Below are positions 1-9,018 of a DNA stretch of 33,663 bases, in pieces. Both the position numbers and the translations under genes were made by a program. Source of the DNA: Chara braunii (taxonomy: Eukaryota; Streptophyta; Charophyceae; Charales; Characeae); assembly GCA_003427395.1 (NCBI GenBank), contig BFEA01000096.1:3170288-3203950 (forward strand). Direction: 5' to 3'. The notes below the pieces were generated by a model. That model saw nothing but the letters and a program-made list of their open reading frames with translations. It made no database searches and had not been told where the DNA came from. The first letter of the stretch is position 1. Every line of letters starts with the position of its first letter.

Positions 1-62
<62 letters not shown>
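1..62. repeat. (AG)n microsatellite
   Basis: An uninterrupted AG dinucleotide run starts at the first base of the window, so its true length is unknown. The purine/pyrimidine strand asymmetry is of the kind that can form triplex DNA. Confidence 0.98.
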
Positions 63-67
<5 letters not shown>

Positions 68-73
68 TTTGAT

Positions 74-123
74 CAGATCTGAGATCCCGTCTTAAATCCG
101 GTCCTGACCAGATCTCAGATCTG
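74..123. repeat. 13-bp inverted repeat
   Basis: The arms CAGATCTGAGATC (74-86) and GATCTCAGATCTG (111-123) are perfect reverse complements separated by 24 bp. The arms contain BglII-like AGATCT palindromes. No function can be assigned. The DNA from 124 to 402 is AT-rich and holds no gene that I can recognise. Confidence 0.7.
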
Positions 124-402
124 TTCTTAGTACTCCTTACACAGATCTTAATAACTTGACAGTTTAAATTTTCAATTTTCATATGAATATGAATTAGAAA
201 GTGTAACTTCAAAGTTCAAAGTTCTGTTTTTTTCTGATTTTCGTACTCTTTTCTGAAGTGACTTGGGATTGGTCTGTTGAGAATTGGTTTCGAGTGTTGT
301 GTGAGCATTTGTGAATTCTGTGACAGTATTTACTCTATTTGTCAAGTTGTGAATAGTGAAAGACAGTAAGCTGTGGTTAGTACTGAAGTACTGCTTATTA
401 CT

Positions 403-449
403 AATTTTTTTATTTTTTTATTTTTATTTTTATTTTTTTATTTTTTTTG
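403..449. repeat. T-rich (T)nA tract ending in GCAG
   Basis: An imperfect (TTTTTA)n tract ends in TTGCAG. It resembles a polypyrimidine tract with a 3' splice site, but no exon or partner donor site could be identified, so it is recorded only as simple-sequence DNA. Confidence 0.6.
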
Positions 450-600
450 CAGTCCGGACATGTTTTGTGTTTGGTGTACCGGTCCGGACGGTCCGGGTTC
501 GGTCCTGTCCGGTTGTCCGGTGCCTGTCCTGATTACTGGATGTCTGGACCAGTCCAGACATGTCCGGGTCCGGGTCCGCGGTTGCCAAGGTGTGCACTCG
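450..600. repeat. GTCCGG-rich region with a 22-bp palindrome
   Basis: GTCCGG or its variants recur many times in about 150 bp. At 540-561 the arms ATGTCTGGAC and GTCCAGACAT are perfectly complementary around a central CA. Open frames crossing this area are by-products of its composition. A G-run (603-617) facing a C-run (621-630) follows immediately and could form a hairpin. Confidence 0.6.
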
Positions 601-641
601 CAGGGGGGGAAGGGGGGCGACCCCTCCCCCACCAACCAATT

Positions 642-642
<1 letters not shown>

Positions 643-680
<38 letters not shown>
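643..680. repeat. (AATC)n microsatellite at the edge of element 1
   Basis: About nine AATC repeats end exactly where the left LTR begins at TGCAATC (681). Because the flank is a microsatellite, the 5-bp target duplication of element 1 cannot be recognised: TCAAT lies on the left and GAATC on the right. Confidence 0.9.
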
Positions 681-1130
681 TGCAATCAGACTCGTTTTCT
701 CGCTTTCTTCACATGCATGCAAACGGGTGGCAATCAACACTGGCGCCAGGCGCCCACACAAAGCTCAGAGATATTAAGGCCGAGAACACAGTTCAGATGC
801 ACACTCGCTTCAAGTAGCTATCCAGAGCGCTTACACCTTTCACTGCTGACACTGTATTCACACAACTGTTCACATGCACTCCAAGCTGGATCTCCCTGGA
901 TAACCCACGCACTCGCACTCTATACAGCTTACACACACTCGCACTCGCTACAGACTAATTCTAACCTATGGTGGCTATGGCCGCCTTCCACCACCTAGCA
1001 GCTAGCGGCGATGGCCGCTGCTCCTTCCTCACAGCCCACTTTGACTTCGGGCATCTGCAGACCAAGACGCTCGGGCAGCGCTTCCGCATGGCGCACAGCA
1101 GAATGAGTGAATAGCTGGATGCTGCGTCTT

Positions 1131-1138
1131 GATATATT
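1131..1138 (-). promoter_or_regulatory. TATA-like box in the element 1 LTR
   Basis: The plus-strand GATATATT reads AATATATC on the element sense strand. It is partly kept in the other LTR (GTTATATT), and about 450 bp of LTR lies downstream of it, as expected for R-U5. The assignment is from sequence alone. Confidence 0.35.
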
Positions 1139-1347
1139 CTTCTGTTGGTCGCTGGTCTGCTCTTTTCCACCGGGCCAATGGTGCACTCAGTCCCACATGG
1201 TACTTGCTGACTAGACAAAGTGAGAGTGGGACTGGGTACCACTGACTAAGCAAAGTTGGACTACCCACTTGCCCACTTGCCTCTGGTCTAACGTGAGCAA
1301 CACTCGAACGGCCAGTTCCGGACCTTCCGGAAGTCTGTGGACTTGGC

Positions 1348-1440
1348 CTTTCAGGATTGTAGCAGCTACGACCTTGACCTTTCAGGACTGTAGCAGCTAC
1401 GACCTTGACCTTTCAGGACTGTAGCAGCTACGACCTTGAC
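1348..1440. repeat. 31-bp tandem repeat, three copies, in left LTR
   Basis: Units start at 1348, 1379 and 1410, each beginning CTTTCAGGA and containing GTAGCAGCTACGACC. A partial fourth copy follows at 1441. The right LTR has only two units (9771-9832), so copy number changed after insertion or during reverse transcription. Confidence 0.92.
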
Positions 1441-1675
1441 CTTTCAGAGTTGCAACAACTACGGCCCCTCCACAGCTATGACCCCTACTCGACAGACCTA
1501 TGGTTCAAGACCCGACAGCTACACAGACCTACGACATACACAGACAGCTATCAAAACACAGGTCACGGGTTCAAAACAGACAGGGGTCTACCTAGTACTG
1601 TACATGGGCGAGGTAAGGTATAGGGATCGAGCCCTGGGATCTGCATCTGTTACTGCAAAGGTGAAAACCGTTTCA

Positions 1676-1683
1676 CTCCCGCC
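1676..1683 (-). other. Element 1 polypurine tract (probable)
   Basis: In element sense the bases just before the 3' LTR read GGCGGGAG and are followed by TGAAACGG. This is the expected place for the plus-strand priming site. One C interrupts the purines, so the call is moderate. Confidence 0.5.
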
Positions 1684-1750
1684 GGCCTAAATTCGAGGTC
1701 CTCCGAGAATACTTCAGTCCAAGGCTGGACCTTTACCTTTCTTATCCCTC

Positions 1751-2104
1751 TCATACGCTCGAACAACATCGGGAGCGGTCTCTAGAAGCTCTGTTCGTGT
1801 GAACCAGCGATCGTCTTCTGGTTCCTGAGAATCTGACTTTATACTGTTTCTGTGTACGACCTCTACCTCCTGTTCTGAACACATCTTCACCTACTATGCG
1901 GTCAATGTCATACCTTCCATCCATGTCCGGAGGGATCATGGATCTCCGTGATGGAAACTGTTGACTTGTGGTACAGGTCAACAATTTTGACACATGAAAA
2001 ACTGGGTAGGTGTGGAGGTGTGCTGGAATCTCGACTGTGTAGGACGGTCCATCCTCTCCGCCCTTGACTTCTAAGACTGGCCAAGGTCCTCTATATGCAG
2101 CCAA
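1751..2104 (-). pseudogene. Element 1 integrase C-terminus and chromodomain-like fragment
   Basis: The minus-strand frame shows a GPY/F-like start (YRGPWPVLEV), then VFHVSKL, then a chromodomain-like stretch with YDIDRIV and QYKVRFSG. In this family the C-terminal module follows the integrase core and helps choose insertion sites. After RFSGTRR the frame is lost: the expected tryptophan-containing part appears in another frame, so a frameshift lies near 1800-1815. The fragment is 117 codons with no intact connection to the core upstream. It belongs to the chromovirus-like group, although the chromodomain is atypical. Confidence 0.75.
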
Positions 2105-2195
2105 TAGCTTCTGCGAGATGTTCTCCTCAGGAGCGAACTCTTTTGACTTGACAAATACTAAGTCGCCTACTTGGAACTGTGATGGGCGGCGGTGC

Positions 2196-2579
2196 TTATT
2201 GGGCTTGTTCTATCATTTTATGCTGGGCCTTCCTGTGGTTCCCTACCACGGTAGCAATCTCCTTCTCGTGCTGCAGCGCAAACTCCCTAGTACCGGGCGA
2301 CAACCTTTGGATCTGATCCCGGTTCAGTCCTTCAAACGGTTTACGCGGTTTAAAGAACTTATGTAACTCGTTGGGAGTGCGACAAGTAGCTAGGTGTACA
2401 CTATTGTTGTATGCGCTGGGCACCACCTTTGGGAGCATCTCATCCCAGTTCACTTGATCGGGTCTAATATGCATTATAAGAACTTGTTGCAGGATTTTGT
2501 TCATTTGTTTAGTTTGACCATTAGTCTCTGGATGACGGCCAGATGACATCAACAACTTTGAGCCATAGACTCTCATCAA
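2196..2579 (-). pseudogene. Element 1 integrase core, C-terminal part (E to K)
   Basis: This is a 127-codon frame with the integrase signature GRHPETNGQTKQMN followed by conserved helical sequence (PSAYNNSVH) and a lysine/glutamine-rich linker. In Ty3 integrases the third residue of the DDE triad is the glutamate of GQTE. Here it is lysine (AAA for GAA, a G to A change), so strand transfer would be lost even if the frame were intact. It connects by frame changes to the duplicated core segment at 2651-3015. Confidence 0.85.
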
Positions 2580-2650
2580 CTCTTGGCAGTTCTGACTAGT
2601 GAACCTGGATTCTTTGTCACTAACTATTGACAGCGGTAGACCATCCTCAT

Positions 2651-2995
2651 TGACCCAATTATCAAAGAACTTGTCTATAACTAAATTTGTACGTGCCTCG
2701 GAGGGTAAAGGAACAAAAACTACTTGCTAAATCTATCAATTGTAATAATGACTTCGCTCTTGCCATGCCTACTCTTGACCCCAACATCCATAAAGTCAAT
2801 GGACACAGAATCTCCGGGGAACTGACCCAATGATCAAAGAACTTGTCTATAACTAAATTTGGACGTGCCTTGAAGGGTAAAGGAACAAATACTACATACT
2901 TGCTAAATCTATCAACTGTAATAATAACTTGGCTCTTGCCATGCCTACTCCCGACCCCAACATCCATAAAGTCAATGGACATAGAATCTCCGGGG
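2651..2995 (-). repeat. 172-bp tandem duplication in the element 1 integrase core
   Basis: Two direct copies start at 2651 and 2823, both with GACCCAATNATCAAAGAAC. Each ends in AATCTCCGGGG and encodes the core segment containing SIDFMDVGV, ITVDRFSKY and VFVPLPFKA. The period of 172 bp is not a multiple of three, so the duplication itself breaks the frame. The copies differ at several positions, including a gap in the first copy, so the event is not recent. Confidence 0.92.
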
Positions 2996-3450
2996 CTCGC
3001 AGGAATAGGCACCAAGAGGGGCTCGCGTAGTGGTCTTATTCCTCTGGCGTACTTTACAAATGCGTACGTACTCTATGCAATCAGCCTTCATGTCCAACCA
3101 TATATATGCGCGAATCAGGTAGCCTTCATGTCCAACCATGTATATGCGCGAATCAGGTTGGCTAATGTCTTTTGCCAACCAAAGTGTCCCTCTGTGTCGT
3201 GGAATTCCCCTAAGATCAGACTACGGATCTCTTCACTGTTCGGAACTCACAAACGGTCAGCTACATTAGTCTTCTCGAACAATAAACCATCTGTAGTGCG
3301 ATAATCCAGTTCAGTCTTTGGGGACTCTTCAACTCTCTTGAGGAGATCACTAGAAATAGGGCCCTGCACATATTCTTCCTTAACTTTTTGTTGCAAGTCT
3401 CTCCCTATATCGAGATAGTGAACTATCGCTCCAAAGTAATCGGGTTGCAA
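2996..3450 (-). pseudogene. Element 1 integrase N-terminal zinc-binding region, broken
   Basis: Minus frames give VHYLDIGRDLQQKVKEEYVQGP and LFEKTNVADRL, then YIWLDMKADCIEYVRIC and CKVRQRNKT. This corresponds to the RNase H-integrase linker and the HHCC zinc-binding domain that precedes the Ty3 integrase core. The second cysteine pair is damaged (CKVRQ where CKVCQ is usual). A 38-bp tandem duplication (3083-3158) disrupts the middle, and the domain is split over two frames. Confidence 0.7.
3083..3158. repeat. 38-bp tandem duplication
   Basis: AGCCTTCATGTCCAACCAT and its following 19 bases occur at 3083-3120 and again at 3121-3158 with one difference. It shifts the integrase frame because 38 is not divisible by three. 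Confidence 0.95.
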
Positions 3451-3832
3451 CTACGTTATACTTTCCTTTGACAGGCTTGAGCTCAAAGTCGAATCGATCT
3501 ATCTGTGCAGCCCACCTAGCAAGCTTAGGTGTCATCTTGGCTTGTTTCTTCAACCACCCTAGCGTCTCATGGTCTGAATAGACTTTAAAGTGCTTCCCAA
3601 GCAAGTCATGCTTGCAGTGGTCTAATGCTTGCTTGAGAGTGTGGAGTTCCCTCTCATAGGTAGATGTCACTACCTTCTCTGAAGGTATCCTAGAAGACAT
3701 GAACTCTACGGGTTTATATCCGTTGCCGTCATCTTGCTGTAAGACAACACCTATATCGTACTGACTTGCAACAGTAGTGACAACAAAAGGTAATGACGGA
3801 TCGACTACCTTGATGATTGGGTATTCTATCAA
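3380..3832 (-). pseudogene. Element 1 RNase H domain, catalytic Asp lost
   Basis: This 150-codon frame matches the RNase H domain of Ty3 pol, which removes RNA from RNA:DNA hybrids in reverse transcription. Visible marks are PFVVTTVASQYDIG, VVLQQDDGNGYKPVEF, STYERELHTL, HFKVYSDHETLGWL and PKLARWAAQIDRFDFEL. The first catalytic residue, the Asp of TDAS in the family, is Val here. The usual C-terminal VADALSR is replaced by VATRLLW through a frameshift near 3450. Confidence 0.87.
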
Positions 3833-3840
3833 GGCCCGCT

Positions 3841-4799
3841 TCAGCTTTTTCCGGGCCGATGTACAGTCTTTATCGCTTCTTTCTTTAACAACTTGTGAAG
3901 GGGTGCGGTGATGGTAGAGAAGTTCCTCACAAACTTCCTATAATAGTTTGTTAGGCCTAGGAACGACCGCAACTCTGTCAATGTGTAGGGCGTTGGCCAA
4001 TCTCTAATCGCCGCTATCTTACTGTCCTCAGGTTTTATGCCATCTCCATCTAAGACGTGGCCCAAGTACTGAATTTGTGTCTTGGCCCACTCGCACTTCT
4101 TCGCGTTGATCTTGAAACTAGCTTCTCTCAACTTTTCCAAGACCTGCCTCAGATGACCCTCATGCCCTTGGCGGGTCTTGCTAAAAACTAGAATATCGAC
4201 TAGATCTACAATTACGAATCTATCTAGCCACGGCCTAAACAAATCATTCATGCAGCGCTAGAATGCGGTTGGCGCATTGGTAAGTCCAAAGGGCATCACG
4301 ATAAACTCGTAATGCCCGTATCTAGTCCCGAATGCCGCCTTGTACTGATCATCAGGATGTACCTCTAGCTGATGATAACCAAACTTCAAATCTATCTTAG
4401 AGAAGTACTTGCAGCTTGCACCCAATCTAGCAGATCATCTATACGGGGCAGTGGTTCTGCATTGTTTACTATGACGACATTAAGACGCCTATATTCAATG
4501 CACATTCGAAACTCTCCCTCCTTGGGGACAAAGAGAACAGGTGCTCCAAACGGAGATGAACTGAGCCTAATCCAACCCTTCTTGAGGAGCTCATCTAACT
4601 GCTTGCGCAACTCCTCTAACTCCATTGGGGACATTCTATAAATGGCTCCCTTAGGAGTCCTATTGTCAGGCTCTATCTCAATACGATGCTGGATTTCCTG
4701 TGGCACTACCCTTGTAGGCGGCTCAGATAAATAGGCATACTCTTCCAGCAGCTTGGAAATATTTGGGTTAGTGGGTTCCTCTTCCTTAGGCTCAGTCAT
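3841..4799 (-). pseudogene. Element 1 reverse transcriptase, YxDD destroyed
   Basis: The RT is read over three minus frames. 4392-4799 holds the fingers: [33 protein letters not shown] and [10 protein letters not shown] frameshift near 4410 leads to the palm segment [14 protein letters not shown]...[13 protein letters not shown], which meets a stop at 4258-4260 (TAG where CAG is expected). 3841-4251 continues with MNDLF, the catalytic region, QIQYLGHVLDGDGI and LRSFLGLTNYYRKFV. The active-site motif, usually YLDD, reads DLVD (about 4195-4206), so polymerase activity is lost. Confidence 0.9.
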
Positions 4800-4894
4800 A
4801 TGGCTAACTGAGGCAGGAATGTGCGAAGGGGTTGTCTACTCCTGACACATGGCATAGGCGAGTTGTCTTAACTTCGCCTGATGGACTAGGGAGC

Positions 4895-5238
4895 CTACAT
4901 TCGTGCTCCCTTAAATGGAGTGTGGCCCCCTGTGGCCCCTGTTGCCTCTCCCCAGTCCATTCCTAGGACCATATCAAATGGGAGGTTATCCTCTACGAGA
5001 AGAGTCAAGGAATGGAGAACTCCCTCTGCCTTCCCATCTTTCTCTAGGCGAAAGTAGGCTTGGACTCCCTCGACGTAATCCTCGACTCGCATGGTGCGAT
5101 TGTCTGCGAGGACACTAACTATAGGGTCTTCCAGCTTTTGCAACGCTTGCCTGCTGATATAATTGTGAGTGGCCCCACTATCTATAAGGGCCCACTATCT
5201 ATAAGGGCCCCTACTCTGCCTCTAAAGACTTCGACATC
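4895..5238 (-). pseudogene. Element 1 aspartic protease, frameshifted at the active site
   Basis: Just upstream of RT the minus strand encodes LIDSGATHNYIS, the DSG active site of a retropepsin-like protease that matures Gag-Pol, followed by QKLEDPIVSVLADN and DNLPFDMVLGMDW, the conserved second half of the fold. A 17-bp tandem duplication at 5174-5207 repeats the LIDSG codons and shifts the frame, so upstream gag sequence cannot be joined to an intact protease. The 5' edge of the domain is taken from the 42-bp repeats beginning at 5239. Confidence 0.85.
5174..5207. repeat. 17-bp tandem duplication over the protease active site
   Basis: CCCACTATCTATAAGGG occurs at 5174-5190 and immediately again at 5191-5207. 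Both copies encode IDSG in element sense. Confidence 0.97.
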
Positions 5239-5364
5239 TACTAGAACTAGTTGTCCTTTATTATCTTTCTTCATTTTGGCTACTAGAACTAGTTGTCCTT
5301 TATTATCTTTCTTCATTTTGGCTGCTAGAACTAGTTGTCCTGTATTATCTTTCTTCATTTTGGC
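5239..5364 (-). repeat. Three 42-bp tandem repeats upstream of protease
   Basis: Units start at 5239, 5281 and 5323 and differ at only a few bases. Being 14 codons long they keep the frame and encode a repeated peptide AKMKKDNKGQLVLV just before the protease. Copy number may have expanded by slippage in this copy only. Confidence 0.95.
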
Positions 5365-5622
5365 CTAATCTGGCATCCTCTCCTTTAGCTCCTCTGCCAG
5401 ACCTGTGAGGGAAGTGCCTAGAGAGACTCTTAACACATGCAGTCTCTGGACAACTATCTAGGCACTGGCAAACAACCTCTACCATAGACACATGTGGGTT
5501 GGGAGTTTCTTTGTGGTGCACATACTCTTCTTCATGTGGTCTAGGGGTAAGGGCAGTTGCGACCCCTACCGGTGGTTGCCTTTTGCTGCCTGTGCAGCAC
5601 GCCGGGCCTCTCTATATTTAAG

Positions 5623-5664
5623 GCAATATTTAATGATGTGCCCCGGATCACTGCAATAGATGCA
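5623..5664 (-). pseudogene. Element 1 gag CCHC zinc knuckle
   Basis: The minus strand encodes CIYCSDPGHIIKYC, a C-X2-C-X4-H-X4-C knuckle, followed by basic residues (REARR). In Gag nucleocapsid this binds genomic RNA. All four metal ligands are present. Flanking frames are interrupted, so this is a surviving motif inside a dead gag. Confidence 0.9.
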
Positions 5665-7758
5665 TTGAATTCGGTTTATCCTCCTCTGTCATATTGTTTG
5701 TTCTAGGCTCAACTCTTCCTAGGGTTTGCCTTGCGGCAGGCCAGGGTGCCATCCACCCCTCCTGGAAGAAGATTGATTAAAACAAGAGTGGTTTTGCGGG
5801 GGACCTTGACCCTGCCTCCCTCTTGGCAGTTTCCTCTGCCGCCAACCCCCTGATCGCTCTGTCCTTGACCACCGGAGGCTCGGCCCCCTTGACCCCGGTC
5901 TCGTCGTCTTCCTTGCGGCCTCCTCCAGCCGCAACAACATCATAAGTACTCCACGACCTAATGCTACTGTCTTCCTCCTCTAGGCCCCACTCTATTTGAT
6001 TATATGGGACCTCCTCCATGCCACCTTCATCCAATGTGAGGATCAAATGATCCTTGGCCCTAACTTGGGCGGAGATGGTACGACCCTTCCATTTTTGGCC
6101 CTTGTCCAAGTCCTTGTGCCAGAAGGTAGTTGCTGGCATGGACTGGGCCTCGAAAGTCACTACTTCCCTAAGTATCGTAGGTCAGAGGTGACTTCTTGCT
6201 TTTCTCAAAGAAATGCCCGTGGAAGGGCTCGGGCATAGCATGATAAAACAGTTCTACCAGTTGGGTCTCAGTGACCCTAGGCCAAGGGCCGCAACTAACT
6301 CATCCATTACGGCCTTGAGGGCCCTAGCACTCTTCCATCCTAGAGTGGACGGTTTGTAGCTTCTCAAAGGCTCTAATTCCTCTAGTGGCGTTTGCAAACC
6401 TCTCACTCACCAGCTTGAAGAATTCATTGAGGGGGGTGATCATGGAGTAAGCGACCATATCGTTTTCACACTTAGCTGCACGAGCGAGCGATCGGACGAA
6501 GCTCGCTGCTTCATTCTTGAGGGCATGGAAAGCGATTAGGACTTGCTCCTCAGGCAAGATCTTTTGGAGGTGAACATAAGAATTGATGTTCGCGTCCTAG
6601 TTGTCGAAGTTTTCTCCCTTCTTCCGACTGTAGGAATCAGGGAACTTGATTTGATTGGATCTCTACGGGGATGCGCTTCCTCCTCCTTTGGAGCTGCCAA
6701 CTTGGCGCCCTCTATGGCGCCTGTGCAGAATTGCTTTGTGCTCTCCATCCTCGCTTTTACCTATGTGCCCACGTGCATCATCATCTCACGTGCGAATTCC
6801 CTAAAGCCCAAACGTATGGATAACAAGGCTACATCTTGGTCTCTTACAAATTGGAACGGTTCTTCTTGAGCCTTCGCCATGACTTCTATGTTCCTTGCCA
6901 TGACCACCATCTTTCCCTGCAAATCGGCATGTGCCTCCATTCGCGTTCTCTGCTCCTTCACAACCCCCAACTCTTTCGCCACCTTATCTGCAGCCTCCAT
7001 TCGTTTTTTCTTTTCCCTGGCCAAACGCAACTTCCACCCCAACTTCTTTTCTTCCTCAATTGTCTGGCGGTGCAGAGGATTTTCTGCCTCCAATCCCTTT
7101 ATGACCGCCTTCTGTTCCGCCCTTAAAACATATAACATCGCCTCTTCTTCCTCACCAGGGATAGATTAGCGACCCACTCTGAGACTTTCTTCTCCAACCA
7201 TGGGTCCTTATTCGTGCCATTGGACTCCCCTCTCTTACTGCCTCTTCTTCCTCACCAAGGATAGATTAGCGACCCACTTTGAGACTTTCTCCTCCAACCA
7301 TGGGTCCTCCTTATTCGTACCACTGGACTCCCCTCTCTTACTTGTGACCTTTCTGATCAAGAGGACCTCTTCCTGTACCTCCTTTTCTTCTTCTTCTCGT
7401 CCACCGCTTTCAATTTTTCTTCTTCCTTTTTCAACTTCTCCAATTCCTCCAACTTCTTCTTCTTTGCGGCCTGCTCCTCCAGTAAGGTCAACTTTTTGGC
7501 CTGCTTCACCAACTCCTCCTTCTTGGCCTTTTGTTCACCCAAAATCTTTGCAGCCTTCTCCTTCTCCTCCTTGGTGTAAGGAGTGGTGCTAGTACCACCC
7601 CTTGTCTCAACTCTACACGTGAAAGTATTCCAGAAGCCTAATGGGAAAAGGAGACGCCAGAGGGTCCCCCAAAGGGAGAATCCCACGAGCATGTTGTACA
7701 TAGGGTAGTCATCCATGGTGTCAGGTGCACGACAAACAATTGTCTCACTCCTCACCAC
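5665..7758 (-). pseudogene. Element 1 gag, fragmented
   Basis: Gag is read right to left in pieces. 7357-7758 begins with VRSETIVCRAPDTMDDYP and continues into a lysine/glutamate-rich coiled coil (EEKEKAAKIL, AAKKKKLEELEKLKKEEEK). 6761-7138 is a second charged helical part (LRAEQKAVIKGLEAEN). 6324-6557 is a capsid-like part (FHALKNEAASFVRSLARAAKCENDM, NEFFKLVSERFAN). 5777-6160 is the C-terminal part leading to the zinc knuckle. The pieces lie in different frames, and a 100-bp tandem duplication (7141-7342) sits in the coiled-coil region. Gag forms the virus-like particle; this copy cannot be translated as one protein. The true start codon is uncertain. Confidence 0.82.
7141..7342. repeat. 100-bp tandem duplication in element 1 gag
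   Basis: CCTCTTCTTCCTCACCA begins at 7141 and again at 7241. The second copy runs to about 7342 with a few substitutions and a 3-bp insertion. Confidence 0.93.
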
Positions 7759-8265
7759 TTAGACCTACCCACTTGATTGACTTATTGTCTCTCTATGGAC
7801 TACAGGATCCGTGTAGAACCCTGTCAGCTATGGTCTTTAGCCTAGACCTACTACTAAGTTGTCACTACAAGACTTCAATGTTGATCAAGAGGCATTTAAG
7901 GAGATCACCCATAACTCCTCAGGAATTCTTTAACGTCGCAATCAGGATGACGCGATCAGCAAGTCCTCTCAAGACTTAGACAGCTGGTTGTGCAACCCAC
8001 AACTCGGATTTTGGGCCTACCATGCCACACTGAACAGCCCATCGGTCTGTACCGGTCCTTGTGAGGGTTTGTCCTTCGGGTCAGTCAGTCGTCAGACGCA
8101 GCCCGTGTGGGTTTGGTACACAGCTCTATGACCTCATGCACGGAGTTCCTATCACCTCGACATAAGAGACTTAATGTAGAAAGAAGGGATACCATGGGGT
8201 GAGTGCGAATCCATAGGGCGATGGGATAGGTTGATGGCTTGGTGAGAGTATACCGACTCCAGCTT

Positions 8266-8418
8266 GGTCAAATTCGTGGTCAACAGCTCCAGTCAGCGCT
8301 GGTCAACGCTGGTCAACTTCCCAGTCAATGCCTTGGTCAACGTCGGTCAACACCTCGGTCAACAGCTTGGTCAACCTCGGTCAACGCCTCGGTCAACCCC
8401 GGTCAACGCCTTGGTCAA
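8266..8418 (-). promoter_or_regulatory. Cluster of 12 W-box-like TTGACC sites in element 1 leader
   Basis: GGTCAA occurs twelve times in 153 bp on the plus strand, often as TCGGTCAAC at about 12-bp spacing, so the element sense strand carries twelve TTGACC motifs. TTGACC/T is the core of the plant WRKY-binding W-box. The sites lie downstream of the 5' LTR. A regulatory role is inference; it may simply be a minisatellite. Confidence 0.5.
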
Positions 8419-8700
8419 CGCTTCGTTCAACGTTCAACTCGGCTATGGCTGCCGAACCCTTCTCCTTCACCAACCTTTGATTATTTCCTTCTCCCTCCTT
8501 TCTTACTTCTTTCTTCCTTCACCCCGGCTATGGCTTCTCTCCCCTTCTTCGTCCCTCCTTTCTCTTCCTCAGCTATGGCTTCTCCTCTTCCTCTCTCCCT
8601 CCTTTACTCGGTCTTCTTTCTTCTTCGTCCTCTCCGTGTCCGAGCTCGGCGGCTATGGCCGCCACTTCCTTCCTTGGGCTGCACAACCAATCTTGTATTG

Positions 8701-8703
<3 letters not shown>

Positions 8704-8747
<44 letters not shown>

Positions 8748-8748
8748 N

Positions 8749-8841
<93 letters not shown>
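8704..8841. repeat. (CT)n followed by (GC)n
   Basis: A CT run of about 125 bp containing one unresolved base (8748) passes directly into thirteen bases of alternating GC (8829-8841). The true length is uncertain because assemblers handle such runs badly. Confidence 0.97.
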
Positions 8842-9000
8842 TTGATGTCTTTGCAGGCGTGCGACGCCTTCCTCCAGTGGCGCAGCTATGGCGGACGCTT
8901 CTCCTTCGACAGCGCAACTGCTGCTATGGCATGTCTCTTCTTCGCGCTATGGCTCATTACTGACGTGGCGCCCAATGCCGATGGCGCGTGGAGCAGTGGG

Positions 9001-9017
9001 AACCTGCTCCGATACCA
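9001..9017 (-). other. Element 1 primer-binding site for initiator tRNA-Met
   Basis: In element sense the sequence reads TGGTATCGGAGCAGGTT, one base after the end of the 5' LTR. It matches the complement of the 3' end of plant initiator tRNA-Met (TGGTATCAGAGCCAGGTT) with one mismatch and one missing base. This is the primer used by most plant LTR retrotransposons, and it fixes the strand of the element and the LTR edge at 9019. Confidence 0.88.
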
Positions 9018-9018
9018 A

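Larger units (their letters stand above)
681..1675 (-). repeat. Element 1, 3' LTR (left copy)
   Basis: This 995-bp sequence aligns along its length with 9019-10034. On the plus strand it begins TGCAATCAG and ends CCGTTTCA, giving TG...CA ends. Relative to the other copy it lacks about 85 bp after position 780, has three instead of two copies of a 31-bp repeat, and carries about 30 extra bases near 1622-1655. A TATA-like GAATATATC on the minus strand near 1131-1138 could be the U3 promoter core. Confidence 0.9.
7759..9000 (-). other. Element 1 untranslated leader with simple repeats
   Basis: Between the gag start and the primer-binding site lie about 1.2 kb with no protein motif. The leader holds a GGTCAAC cluster (8266-8418), pyrimidine-rich DNA (8460-8640), a long CT run (8704-8828) and a GC run (8829-8841). 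Long frames of Arg-Glu or Ser-Leu repeats here come only from the CT/AG repeat. The leader is unusually long for a Ty3/gypsy element, so some of it may be expanded repeats. Confidence 0.6.

Noticed and set aside
8266-8436. Regular short repeats resembling a CRISPR array
   Set aside because: The repeat is only 6-9 bp with spacers of 3-10 bp, in eukaryotic retroelement DNA.
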